Of a DNA stretch of 49,412 bases, positions 34,077-43,060 are shown piece after piece. The position numbers were made by a program, and so were the translations under genes. The DNA comes from Lachnospiraceae oral taxon 107 str. F0167 (GTDB taxonomy: Bacteria; Bacillota; Clostridia; Lachnospirales; Lachnospiraceae). Every line of letters starts with the position of its first letter. The stretch's first letter is position 1. The stretch is from positions 1 to 49,412 of the forward strand of contig GL890600.1 in NCBI GenBank assembly GCA_000209465.1, read 5' to 3'. The notes below the pieces were generated by a model. The model saw only the letters and a program-made list of their open reading frames with translations, made no database searches and was not told the origin of the DNA.

Positions 34077-35954
34077 ATGGCACTGATTAAAATTGAAGAA
34101 AAATACGATTATCTAAAGGACGTTTTACTCTCAATACTCTTAATATGTATAGCTTTTGTAGTAAATACAGGTATAAGTATAAAGGGGCTTTATCAGGATG
34201 ATTTGCTGATGTGGTCCACAAGAAGAGGTGTGGGATTTTTAAAATATGTATTTCCCGATAAAATGAGAAAGTTCAGACCTGTATACTGGGTAGTTGCATG
34301 GATATATCAGGGAATTTTAAAGAATAATCTTGCAGTAATTGTTCCGATAAATATTATTATAGGTGCAGGTATTGCAATAGGAGTATATTTTTTTGCAAAA
34401 AGTCTGTCAAAGTCAAGGGGTATATCCTTTACTTTGTCGGCTATGTTTTTGGTGTCAAGATTTTCTTATTATAATATAGGACAGTTTCTGGGTGTGATGG
34501 AGGCGATGGCAATAATATTTGCCGTTTCAATGCTGTATTTTTTATATGGTTATATCAATGGGAAAAATAATTTATATTATTATTATGCCTGTATATTTTT
34601 CTTTATAAACTGTTTTACACATGAAAGATTTATTGTGCTTTTTCCGATGTTGTTATTTGCAGTATTTGTAAAAGAATATAAAAGACTTTTTAAAGGCGGT
34701 CTTTTAGCAACTTTAGTAAATACTTTTTTGGCAATCACAGTTTTTATACTTACTATAGGTATAAGATTTATAGCTTTAAAATCCTTTGTACCGGAGGGCA
34801 CGGGAGGTTCAAAGGTCAGTAAAACTTTTAAAATAACGGAGTTTTTTGCAGCCCTAAAGACTGAGGTTTTATATATTCTCGGTATAAATACAGGACCGGA
34901 TTATCTAAATGGAATAAGATTTATGGATGTAAATATTTTTATAAAGCTTATTATTTTTATAGGAATACTTGGATTTATAGCTTTCCTGCTTAAATTTATA
35001 TTTCATATTATTAAATACAGAAAAAATACCGAATCAGGACTTATAAAAAATATATTACTGTTTTTGGGATTTATTATAGGAAGTATTGTGTCCTCAGCCG
35101 TTACTATAAGAGTGGAGATGAGATGGATATATGCGCCGTATTTATTCACGCTTTTATTGACAGCATATATTTATGGTGTTGATAAAAAAATATTTGTGAT
35201 AAAGTCAAAAAACAAAAAAATAGGAACATCTTTAAGCAGAATATTCCATATATCTTTTTCGACCGTGGTATTTTTTTTGATATGGGCATTTTGTATGATA
35301 ATGTCCGATATATACTATAGAGGGCATTATGATAAAATTCATATTTTTTCAGGACAGCACAGGGCAAATTCTCTTGCACAGGAGACTTATTATAAATATG
35401 GCAGGAATTTAAGCAATAAAAGAATATATATAATAAAAAATGATTTTAAGCTGAGTTCATTTGATGCAAGGGAGTTTTTTAGAGCCTTGGAGCCTGATAT
35501 CGGAGAGGATATAGTAACATTTATTGATAATTACAGAGAGATAGGTCAGGTAGATGAGGATATGATAGTTTTATCCGAAGATCTGAAAAATAAAGAATAT
35601 ATAAATGTAACGGATTTTTTGAGGAATATAAAGGTTGAAAACATATATGGACATTATACCGACGGTTGGACTGATGAAGAGGGAAGATTTAATGTAATGT
35701 CCGGAGAAAAAGGTCAGATACATTTTGAAATTATGTATCCGGGAGAGCTTGAGGGAGATGAACAGATAGAGATTGAGGTCAATGGCAAAAAAGAGACTTT
35801 ATATCTTGTTTCAAATATATCATATTATGATATAGAGACCACTCCTAATACTGTGATACCGATACATATGAAGAGCAATTTTTATATGCCTGATGCATTG
35901 GAGCAAAGAGGCGAAAAGAAATTGAGTTTTATTTTAAATATTAAAATAGAGTAG
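34077..35954 (+). CDS. Large polytopic membrane protein, GT-C glycosyltransferase-like
   Basis: This 625-residue protein has about ten helices (~15-430) and a soluble C-terminal domain (~435-625). After the first helix lies YQDDLLMWS (residues ~40-48), an acidic DD pair in the first outside loop as in GT-C enzymes; RPVYWVVAW follows. The C-terminal part (GWTDEEGRFNVMSGEKG onward) has a beta-rich pattern like a sugar-binding module. I do not recognise a named family; it may be an ArnT/PMT-like lipid-linked sugar transferase. It follows the GT2 gene by 8 bases and precedes another membrane protein by 11 bases. Confidence 0.82.
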   Translation: MALIKIEEKYDYLKDVLLSILLICIAFVVNTGISIKGLYQDDLLMWSTRRGVGFLKYVFPDKMRKFRPVYWVVAWIYQGILKNNLAVIVPINIIIGAGIAIGVYFFAKSLSKSRGISFTLSAMFLVSRFSYYNIGQFLGVMEAMAIIFAVSMLYFLYGYINGKNNLYYYYACIFFFINCFTHERFIVLFPMLLFAVFVKEYKRLFKGGLLATLVNTFLAITVFILTIGIRFIALKSFVPEGTGGSKVSKTFKITEFFAALKTEVLYILGINTGPDYLNGIRFMDVNIFIKLIIFIGILGFIAFLLKFIFHIIKYRKNTESGLIKNILLFLGFIIGSIVSSAVTIRVEMRWIYAPYLFTLLLTAYIYGVDKKIFVIKSKNKKIGTSLSRIFHISFSTVVFFLIWAFCMIMSDIYYRGHYDKIHIFSGQHRANSLAQETYYKYGRNLSNKRIYIIKNDFKLSSFDAREFFRALEPDIGEDIVTFIDNYREIGQVDEDMIVLSEDLKNKEYINVTDFLRNIKVENIYGHYTDGWTDEEGRFNVMSGEKGQIHFEIMYPGELEGDEQIEIEVNGKKETLYLVSNISYYDIETTPNTVIPIHMKSNFYMPDALEQRGEKKLSFILNIKIE

Positions 35955-35965
35955 CGGGAGAGCAA

Positions 35966-37315
35966 ATGAAGAAATTTTTAGCGTTTTTTCTGCCTGTTTT
36001 AGGGGCGATATATTTGAGTGCATATATAAGAAGTGCAGTACTGGATGTGGTTTATACAGATTATATGAGGATTATAAACACCTATCTTTATCATCCTTTT
36101 TCACCTGCTCTTTATTTTAGGAAGGATACACTTACAAGACTGCCTATAACATATTTTGAGAGAATGATAAATATAAAATTTTTTAATTATTCCACTATGT
36201 TTGATATGCATCTGGGTATTATTTTTCTTGCTATGATGGGTATTATAATAGGCATATTTATGGCAAAGAAGAATTTTAAGCTTGTATATTTTATTCTGGT
36301 TATGATGATTGTATTTTCACTTTCACAGTGGGAGATGATTACCAACGGAACGGGATGGGTACATTTTTTTGCATTTTTCTTTTTTGTACTGCATTTTTAT
36401 ATACTGGATTCATATATGCAAAGGGAAACAAAAACAAAGCTCATATTGAATATTATATTACCTGTATTTACAATATTATTTGCGGCAGGTTCATATTCAC
36501 TTGCTTATGGGGCGACTTTGACAGTTGCCTATATTTTCTATGCCATATATAAAAAAAGAGTCAAAATATCACTTTTTGCCATACCTGTGATAATTGCCAC
36601 CGCAATGTTTATGTATTCATATATATATTCGGATAAGGTAAATGCAGGGGCTACAACAGAGAGCATAGTGACGGTTTTTGGAAGAGATCCGATGTACTTT
36701 CTCTTATTTGGATTAAATACCTTTGCTTCCGATATTTTAAGTATAGAAATAGTAAATGAATTTAATATAAATATTTTTATTACATGTATTATCGGTGTTG
36801 TAGTTATAGTATTTTATATATTTGCTCTATATCTTAATTTTAAATATAAGATATATGAAAAGACCGCTTTTCCTTTATTATTGCTGGTATCGGGGCTTTT
36901 CAGTCATATTATGGTTATACTCACACGCTGGATATTTTTACATCCTTTATATGCGATGAGTTCAAGATATGCTCTGCAATTCGGGGCAGGGCTTATAGGT
37001 GTGATATTGACCTTCGGATGGGCTAAGACCTATTTAAAAAATCCGCAAGGGGAAAGAATTTCGATATTTTCAAAAGTCGCTATTTCCGTTTTTGTACTGA
37101 TGGTTTTTGCCGGAAATATAGCCACAGCGGGAAATGAAGTAAGAATGGCAAAGTATCGTCTTGAGAGCTTTGAAATTAAGATGGAAGTTGCAAAGAACTT
37201 TGAAAATGAGAGTGATGAAACTCTAAAAACCGTTTTGCAATATCATAGTCCGAAGAAAATAAGGGAAGCACTTAGCCTTATTAAGTCTAAGAATTTAAAT
37301 ATTTTTGCAGAGTGA
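35966..37315 (+). CDS. Polytopic membrane protein of the surface-glycan locus
   Basis: This is a 449-residue protein with about ten helices. The first outside segment holds YTDYMRIINTYLYHPFSPAL, with an acidic residue placed like that of GT-C enzymes; the rest is hydrophobic with a short charged C-terminus (~400-449). I do not recognise the family by sequence. Size, topology and position after a similar protein suggest a paralogous lipid-linked sugar transferase, or a polymer-handling membrane protein. GGGAG is upstream of the ATG. Confidence 0.75.
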   Translation: MKKFLAFFLPVLGAIYLSAYIRSAVLDVVYTDYMRIINTYLYHPFSPALYFRKDTLTRLPITYFERMINIKFFNYSTMFDMHLGIIFLAMMGIIIGIFMAKKNFKLVYFILVMMIVFSLSQWEMITNGTGWVHFFAFFFFVLHFYILDSYMQRETKTKLILNIILPVFTILFAAGSYSLAYGATLTVAYIFYAIYKKRVKISLFAIPVIIATAMFMYSYIYSDKVNAGATTESIVTVFGRDPMYFLLFGLNTFASDILSIEIVNEFNINIFITCIIGVVVIVFYIFALYLNFKYKIYEKTAFPLLLLVSGLFSHIMVILTRWIFLHPLYAMSSRYALQFGAGLIGVILTFGWAKTYLKNPQGERISIFSKVAISVFVLMVFAGNIATAGNEVRMAKYRLESFEIKMEVAKNFENESDETLKTVLQYHSPKKIREALSLIKSKNLNIFAE

Positions 37316-37413
37316 TGGGAATATTTTATTATCCTGTTGATTTGTATACTGTAAAAAGTGTAAAATAGTGCAGTTAATATTTAATATAAATATTTGTAAA
37401 GAGAGGCTTATCA

Positions 37414-38259
37414 ATGGATAATTCTTATGGAATGTTGGCTTTGCAAAAAGCAAATCTATATATTTTACAGGAAATAGACAGAATATGTACAAAATATAAA
37501 ATAAATTACACATTGGACTCCGGCACATTGCTGGGTGCCATCAGACATGGAGGTTTTATACCCTGGGATGATGATGCCGATATTGCAATGACAAGAGCAA
37601 ATTTTGAAGCTTTTAAAAAGATTGTAAAAAGGGAGTTATCGGATAAACTGGAATTTATTATGCCTGATGATTTTCAAGGCGGAAAGGTATTTTATGATTT
37701 TACTCCCAGAATAATATATAAGCCCAGCAGCAGACATAAAAAAGAAGATAAAAAGGATCCTTATGAGGGCAAACTGAATCATCTTTGGGTGGACATATTT
37801 ATTATAGATAAACTGCCAAGGGCGAGGGCATTAAAGAAGTTTACATTATTTATTCAAAAGCTGGTATATCTTTTTTCAATGGGGCACAGAAAAAAGCTTG
37901 ATTTTAAAAAGTATAAGGGAACAATGAAAATTGTAATACTGCTTTTTTCAATATTTGGAAAAATAATGCCTATGAAATGTCTGTTCGGCATACAGGATAG
38001 AATCTCAAAATTATTTTACAGAGGCAGAAAAAATAATGACTGCTATTACAGCAATTATCAGCCTGATTATATTGATATAGAAGTAAGTAAAAAATGGTAT
38101 GAAAAATATATAAGGATTCAGTTTGAAGATACTACTCTGTCTATTATAGATGAATATGAGAGTGTATTGCAGCTTGTATATGGAGACTATATGACATTGC
38201 CGCCAAAATCCGAGAGAGTACCTACGCATGGAAGTACGGAGATAGAAGTATATGAGTAA
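37414..38259 (+). CDS. LicD family phosphotransferase
   Basis: LicD proteins attach phosphocholine or other phospho-groups to teichoic acids and surface glycans. The 281-residue protein has the family core LDSGTLLGAIRHGGFIPWDDDADIAM (residues ~34-59), whose DDDAD cluster binds metals as in nucleotidyltransferase folds. The N-terminal ~30 residues are helical. No choline kinase or cytidylyltransferase (licA/licC) is in the window, so the donor may be CDP-choline made elsewhere, or CDP-glycerol/another group. It overlaps the following GT2 by 8 bases. Confidence 0.9.
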   Translation: MDNSYGMLALQKANLYILQEIDRICTKYKINYTLDSGTLLGAIRHGGFIPWDDDADIAMTRANFEAFKKIVKRELSDKLEFIMPDDFQGGKVFYDFTPRIIYKPSSRHKKEDKKDPYEGKLNHLWVDIFIIDKLPRARALKKFTLFIQKLVYLFSMGHRKKLDFKKYKGTMKIVILLFSIFGKIMPMKCLFGIQDRISKLFYRGRKNNDCYYSNYQPDYIDIEVSKKWYEKYIRIQFEDTTLSIIDEYESVLQLVYGDYMTLPPKSERVPTHGSTEIEVYE

Positions 38260-39196
38260 AAAGATTTCAATTATCGTATCCGTATACAATGAGGAGGAAG
38301 TTTTATTTGAGTTTTACAGAGAAACAATAAAGGTTCTTCTTTTAATTGACAATCCGTATGAAATAATATTCGTAAATGACGGAAGTATGGACGGTTCAAG
38401 AAGTATATTGTTTAAAATTGCAAAAGATGATGAGAATGTAAAGGTGGTACATTTCTCAAGGAATTTCGGACATGAAGCAGCTATGGTTGCCGGTATAGAC
38501 CATGCAGAGGGGGATTATCTTGTATGTATGGATGCGGATTTGCAACATCCGCCCACATTATTACCGGAGATAATCAGGAAGTTTGAAGCAGGCTTTGATA
38601 TAATAAACATGGTGAGAACTGTAAATAAATCAGCCGGAATTATAAAAAATATAACATCCTCGGCATTTTATAAGATTATAAACAGGCTGAGTGATATGAA
38701 GCTTGTAAGCAATGCCTCCGATTTTTTCGGAATCTCAAAAAGGGTTGCGGATGTTTTAAGAAACAGCTACAGGGAAAAGACCAGATTTTTAAGAGGTTAT
38801 GTACAGAATGTGGGCTTTAATACCACCAATATAGATTATGAAGCGGGTAAGAGATTTGCCGGAGAAAGTAAGTATTCTATAAAAAAGCTGTTTAGATTTT
38901 CCATAAACACTATAATGACATTTTCAAATCTGCCTTTAAAGCTTGGAATGTATGCAGGAGGAATGGCGGCTTTTTTGGCAATAATAATGATGATATATAC
39001 GGTTATATCATTTTTAAGGGTGGGCACGCCCAGCGGATATGCGACCATTATATGTCTGATTTGTTTTATGTTTTCGGTACTTTTCTTTATTGTAGGAATC
39101 ATAGGAGAGTATCTGGGGCTGATATTGGCGGAGATAAAAGACCGCCCGATATATATAGTTGAAGAGAAGATTAATTTTAATAAAAAAGAGCTGTAA
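38252..39196 (+). CDS. Polyprenyl-phosphate glycosyltransferase (GtrB/CsbB/DPM1-like GT2)
   Basis: This 314-residue enzyme transfers a sugar from a nucleotide donor to undecaprenyl phosphate at the membrane. VSVYNEEEVLFEFY, FVNDGSMDGS, MDADLQHPP and the GESKYSIKKL amphipathic motif are the DPMS-type series, followed by two C-terminal helices (~230-255, ~265-290). It makes lipid-linked sugars, which are the natural donors for the GT-C-like proteins upstream. It overlaps licD by 8 bases and ends with a terminator. Confidence 0.93.
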   Translation: MSKKISIIVSVYNEEEVLFEFYRETIKVLLLIDNPYEIIFVNDGSMDGSRSILFKIAKDDENVKVVHFSRNFGHEAAMVAGIDHAEGDYLVCMDADLQHPPTLLPEIIRKFEAGFDIINMVRTVNKSAGIIKNITSSAFYKIINRLSDMKLVSNASDFFGISKRVADVLRNSYREKTRFLRGYVQNVGFNTTNIDYEAGKRFAGESKYSIKKLFRFSINTIMTFSNLPLKLGMYAGGMAAFLAIIMMIYTVISFLRVGTPSGYATIICLICFMFSVLFFIVGIIGEYLGLILAEIKDRPIYIVEEKINFNKKEL

Positions 39197-39212
39197 ATAC
39201 GGCTCTTTTTTT
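39185..39212 (+). terminator. Terminator of the glycan locus
   Basis: AAAGAGC (39185-39191) pairs with GCTCTTT (39202-39208), with T run to 39212; it overlaps the gtrB-like stop. Confidence 0.8.
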
Positions 39213-39270
39213 GGTAGAATATAGATATATTTCTAAACTTATTTTTCTGATTTCTAAAGACGGAGTAAAT

Positions 39271-39498
39271 ATGAATATATCACAGGCAATTTCTAAAAGA
39301 GTTATTTTATTATGTTATGAAAAGGATTTAACAGTCTATGAATTATCAAAAAAATCAGGAGTTCCCAAAACTACTATAAAGGATATAATCTCAGGCAGAA
39401 GTAAAAATCCCGGTGTTTTAAGTATAGAAAAACTCGCCACAGGATTTTCCATATCCATGGGCGAGTTTTGGAATCATGAGATATTTAATTTCCACTAA
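39271..39498 (+). CDS. Small XRE-family HTH regulator
   Basis: This 75-residue protein is essentially one lambda-repressor-like helix-turn-helix (LTVYELSKKSGVPKTTIKDIISGRSKNPGVLSIEKLA). I choose the ATG at 39271 because GGAG lies 5 bases upstream; the in-frame ATG at 39211 would add 20 hydrophobic residues unlike this family. Its 3' end overlaps the end of the minus-strand BCCT gene by 14 bases. No toxin or partner gene is adjacent. Confidence 0.85.
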   Translation: MNISQAISKRVILLCYEKDLTVYELSKKSGVPKTTIKDIISGRSKNPGVLSIEKLATGFSISMGEFWNHEIFNFH

Positions 39499-40980
39499 GA
39501 TACATATCGGCATCCTTAAAGAAGGATATTATAAGCAGAATCATTATAATACCTATAGGGAATGCCGCAATAATGGATACTGTCTGTAAGTTTGACATGG
39601 AATTATCCGAAAAGATAAGTCCGATAGGAAGGAGTATCAAAAGTATTGACCAGTAAAGCTTTATTTTTTTTGAAGGCTCCTTATTGTCAAGACTTTTATA
39701 TGAATAAGCCGCGGCTACAAGGGTTATAGAGTCAAAAGTTGTGGCATAAAAAGTGATCATTGTAAGTATCAAAAGTATCATGGCTATAAAGGGAAGTGGA
39801 AGTGTTGAGATTATCTCGCCTATAGTAAAATACAGATTCTGACTCTCATTATATATTTTAACCAAATCAAGCTGACCGAAAACATTTAAAGCTATCCCGT
39901 AATTTCCCAGTACTATAAATGATATAAATGTTCCCGAAAGCCCGAATATATATCCGCCAAGTATGACCTCTTTTATAGTTCTGCCTCTTGAAATACTGCC
40001 TATAAAAAACGGAGTTGCTACACACCATACCATCCAATAAGCCCAGTAAAATACCGTCCAGTCCTGTGCAAAGCTTGACTTGCCGGAGGAGTCTATATAT
40101 GTGGCAAGAGAGAAGAAATTATTTATAAGATTGCCCACAGAGCTAAATCCAAGTTCAAGTATAAACTTTCCATGTCCACCGCCAAAAAAACATATATTAA
40201 AAGTGCAAAGAACAGATAGGTACAGCAGGATGCCAGCTTTGATACCCCGTCAATACCGAGATATGCGCATGCCGAATAAATAATGCAGGTGACAAGTAAA
40301 ATAGTTATGGTAAGTATATTATTATTCGGAATAGAAAATAATCTTGCTACTGTCTGTGATAAAAGAGGTGTAGCTAAAGAAAAAGTCGTGGCTGTACCTG
40401 CAATCAGTGCAAATACCGCTATCAAATCAACTATTTTGCCAAATAAACCGTCAACATGTGAACCCATAAGCACTCTAAGACCTTCGGAATACTTCGCTCT
40501 GTTTCTTTTTCTTACATGAAGCATAAAGCCGAAGCAGGATGCCAATACCACATAAAATCCCCATGGAATAGGTCCCCAGTGAAACAGAGGATATGTGGCT
40601 GACCAGAGTGTGGCATCACCAAGAGAACTTATTCTATCCTCATTTGCATAGAGCATCCATTCGCATAGTGAATAAAATAATATATCTGCGGCAAGACCTG
40701 CAGTGAACATCATAGTTCCCCAAGCAAAGTTGGAATGTTCTTTTTTACCGCTTCCAAGCTTTATATTTCCGTACTTTGAAAAAGCAATATATAAAGACAA
40801 TAAAAAAATGAACAATCCGAATATAAGATAAAAAATCCCAAGGCTGTTATTAAGATAAGCTCTGATAACACCCAGTATATGCCCTGCCTGCACAGGAAAT
40901 ATAAAAAAAAGTAATACCAATGACATCACAAGTAAAAAGGGAACTATAGTGACAAAATAATCAATGCCTGATTTTTTCAT
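39485..40980 (-). pseudogene. BCCT-family betaine/choline/carnitine transporter, frameshifted
   Basis: Two reading frames encode consecutive parts of one BCCT osmolyte transporter. The N-terminal part (start ATG 40980, with GAGAGG upstream) carries FFIFPVQAGHILG, WGTMMFTAGLAADILFY and CYPLFHWGPIPWG-like blocks. The C-terminal part has the BCCT signature DWTVFYWAYWMVWCVATPFFIGSISRGRT. The shift falls in a run of seven A (+ strand 40184-40190): with one more base the protein reads ...VFFGGGHGKFILELGFSSVGNLINNF, as expected for the family. So one base is missing, or frame is restored by slippage at U UUU UUU G. A stop (TAA) ends the N-terminal frame at 40123. Confidence 0.9.
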
Positions 40981-41147
40981 AATATCCATCCTCTCTATGT
41001 TCAAAAATCTATTTATATCTTCAATATTGAACATAATAACATCTTTACAAAAGTATTTCAAGATATAAACATATATATTTCCAGATATAAAAAAAATCTT
41101 AAAAAATAAGGAATAATGAAAAAAAGACTACAAAAAACAAAACCCTT

Positions 41148-41156
41148 TGATATAAT
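41148..41156 (+). promoter_or_regulatory. Extended -10 promoter of the lipoprotein/MBL pair
   Basis: TGATATAAT (41148-41156), an extended -10 hexamer, lies 39 bases before the lipoprotein ATG. No clear -35 is seen, as is common with extended -10 elements. Confidence 0.6.
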
Positions 41157-41194
41157 AAGAAAGTTAGTAAATGTCTAGGGAAAGGTATTCACAT

Positions 41195-41719
41195 ATGATT
41201 AAGACTAAAAGACATATTATAGGATTTATTTCTATAATATTTGCCTTATCCGCAGGAGCCTGTGGAAATTCGGATATTGTTCGTAAGGAGGCAGACGAAC
41301 CTGTATTTGAAACACGGAAAAATATAACACTCGACTGGACTCAAATAAGAAATGACGCAGAGGAACAGTTTAATGATAAGACTCTTTATCCCATGAGTGA
41401 TTATATTGATATGGCTTTTAAGTCTGATGAGAATAAGGTACTGCTGATATGGTCATTATCAAATGATATAAGTGATAATGAGGCATTGGAATATGGTAAT
41501 GAATATATAAGAGCTATAAATGACTATGCTGTTACCCAGGATTTTTCTATAGAGAAATCAAGTGAAAAATCATATGGTGGACTTTTTAAGAAGTATGACC
41601 TTGAGATACAGCTTTTTAGAGAGGATGATATAATGGAAAACTCCAGGTATATTGTGAATCAGGTTATAAAGGCAGGGACTGATACTAACTTAGAATTACA
41701 AAATAAAAAGGGGGAATAA
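41195..41719 (+). CDS. Hypothetical lipoprotein coupled to MBL-fold gene
   Basis: This is a 174-residue protein with a lipoprotein signal (MIKTKRHIIGFISIIFALSAGAC); the cysteine after SAGA is the lipidation site. The mature part is acidic with no recognised domain; it looks alpha/beta. The start is the ATG at 41195, which has AGGGAAAGG 9 bases upstream; the ATG at 41171 would precede that site. Its stop shares one base with the next ATG, so it is translationally coupled to the MBL protein and may be a partner. Confidence 0.83.
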   Translation: MIKTKRHIIGFISIIFALSAGACGNSDIVRKEADEPVFETRKNITLDWTQIRNDAEEQFNDKTLYPMSDYIDMAFKSDENKVLLIWSLSNDISDNEALEYGNEYIRAINDYAVTQDFSIEKSSEKSYGGLFKKYDLEIQLFREDDIMENSRYIVNQVIKAGTDTNLELQNKKGE

Positions 41720-42681
41720 TGAAACTTCTAAAAAAAATCTTAATGGCATCATTATGTTCGCTGATGATAGCAAGTACAAGTATAACTGCGTATGCAGGTG
41801 TTGTAGGTAAAAGTTCATCAAGATATCCTAAGGTAGTTGAGGGTGCAACCACAGCCGCAGATACTTACCTAAACGGTGCGGAAATACATATGTTAAGCTC
41901 ATCTACAAGAAGCCAGATGATGAGTTTTGTCATTAAGACAAAGAACGGTAAACTTATAGTTGTGGACGGAGGACTTCCTGAAGATGCACCACATTTGGTT
42001 GAAACTATAAAGAGTTTCGGAACAGAAGTAAGTGCATGGATTTTGTCTCATCCTCACAGTGACCATGGTGGAGCTTTCGCAAAGATTGCGGAGAATGGAT
42101 TTGAAGGTTTGCAGATAGATGCATTCTATTACAATATAAGAGAGCAGGCATGGTATGATAAGTTTGAAAGCCATAGAGCAGGTATGGTAAATACCATCAG
42201 AAACGCTATTGCAAAATTACCGGCAGGCGTATCACATATGACAAGCAAGGGCGAAGTATATTATGTGGACGGTATAGCTATACATGTACTCAATAATCCT
42301 TACTGGATAGAGTCAAATTCTATCAACAATTCATCTGTAGTTTTCAGATTGGACTTTGACAATGGTACCAGAGTATTATTCTTAGGAGATATGGGACCAC
42401 AGGCAGGAGAGTCTTTAAAAGCTGAAGTACCTGCATCGGAGTTAAAAGCTGATATTGTTCAGATGGCTCACCATGGTCAGTACGGTGTAAACAAAGATGT
42501 TTATGAGCTTATTGCACCGAAGGTAGCTATGTGGAATGCTCCCGGATGGCTCTGGGACAATGACGGAGGCTCAGGATACAATACAGGAAACTATAAGACT
42601 CTTGAGGTAAGAGCCTGGATGGATGAGATCGGTACAAAAACAAATTATGTTATAAAAGATGGCGATCAGACCATTAAATAG
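41719..42681 (+). CDS. Secreted metallo-beta-lactamase-fold hydrolase (ComEC/Rec2-like MBL)
   Basis: This 320-residue protein has a Sec signal peptide (1-26, cut after AYA) and an MBL fold domain. The metal motif HxHxDH is HPHSDH (H111, H113, D115, H116); further ligands are in FLGDMGPQAG and MAHHGQYG. The fold and the YVIKDGDQTI C-terminus are like the ComEC-associated MBL hydrolases, but here without channel domains. A secreted nuclease or phosphodiesterase role is possible, not shown. It overlaps the lipoprotein gene by one base, and a long terminator follows. Confidence 0.9.
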   Translation: MKLLKKILMASLCSLMIASTSITAYAGVVGKSSSRYPKVVEGATTAADTYLNGAEIHMLSSSTRSQMMSFVIKTKNGKLIVVDGGLPEDAPHLVETIKSFGTEVSAWILSHPHSDHGGAFAKIAENGFEGLQIDAFYYNIREQAWYDKFESHRAGMVNTIRNAIAKLPAGVSHMTSKGEVYYVDGIAIHVLNNPYWIESNSINNSSVVFRLDFDNGTRVLFLGDMGPQAGESLKAEVPASELKADIVQMAHHGQYGVNKDVYELIAPKVAMWNAPGWLWDNDGGSGYNTGNYKTLEVRAWMDEIGTKTNYVIKDGDQTIK

Positions 42682-42725
42682 ATTTATCCGTGGATAATAA
42701 AATTGTATAATAAAAATATATTTAG

Positions 42726-42766
42726 ACCGATGTAGGTATTGAATTTCAATGCCTACATCGGTTTTT
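42726..42766 (+). terminator. Strong intrinsic terminator after the MBL gene
   Basis: ACCGATGTAGGTATTGAA (42726-42743) pairs with TTCAATGCCTACATCGGT (42744-42761), 18 bp with one G-T pair, then six T. Confidence 0.9.
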
Positions 42767-43060
42767 TAATTGGCACAAAAAATGATTGACTATAACTATA
42801 CACAAAAGTAATATTAGTGTATATAAATATAATAATATAGATTGTAGATATCAATATTAAAAAACATAAATATTGACATTAATGTTATATAGAAATTATA
42901 AACTTTGAATGTAATATGGATAGTTTTAATCTTTAAGCAAATTCGTAGTAATTGTTTAGATAATAAACAGAAAGTTATTTAAAAAATCTATACAGTTAGT
43001 TTGAGAATTTATTAGATTAACGGTATTAAATTTAGAAGAAAAAGTTAAAGGAGAAGGAAA
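42767..43060 (+). other. AT-rich spacer before the KAP NTPase gene
   Basis: No coding frame or clear promoter was found. The segment is very AT-rich, with many short A/T runs, and ends in a good AAAGGAG site before the KAP ATG. It may mark the left edge of an acquired segment. Confidence 0.4.

Noticed and set aside
39271-39498. XRE protein as antitoxin of a toxin-antitoxin pair
   Set aside because: No small toxin-like frame lies next to it; neighbours are a glycosyltransferase and a transporter.
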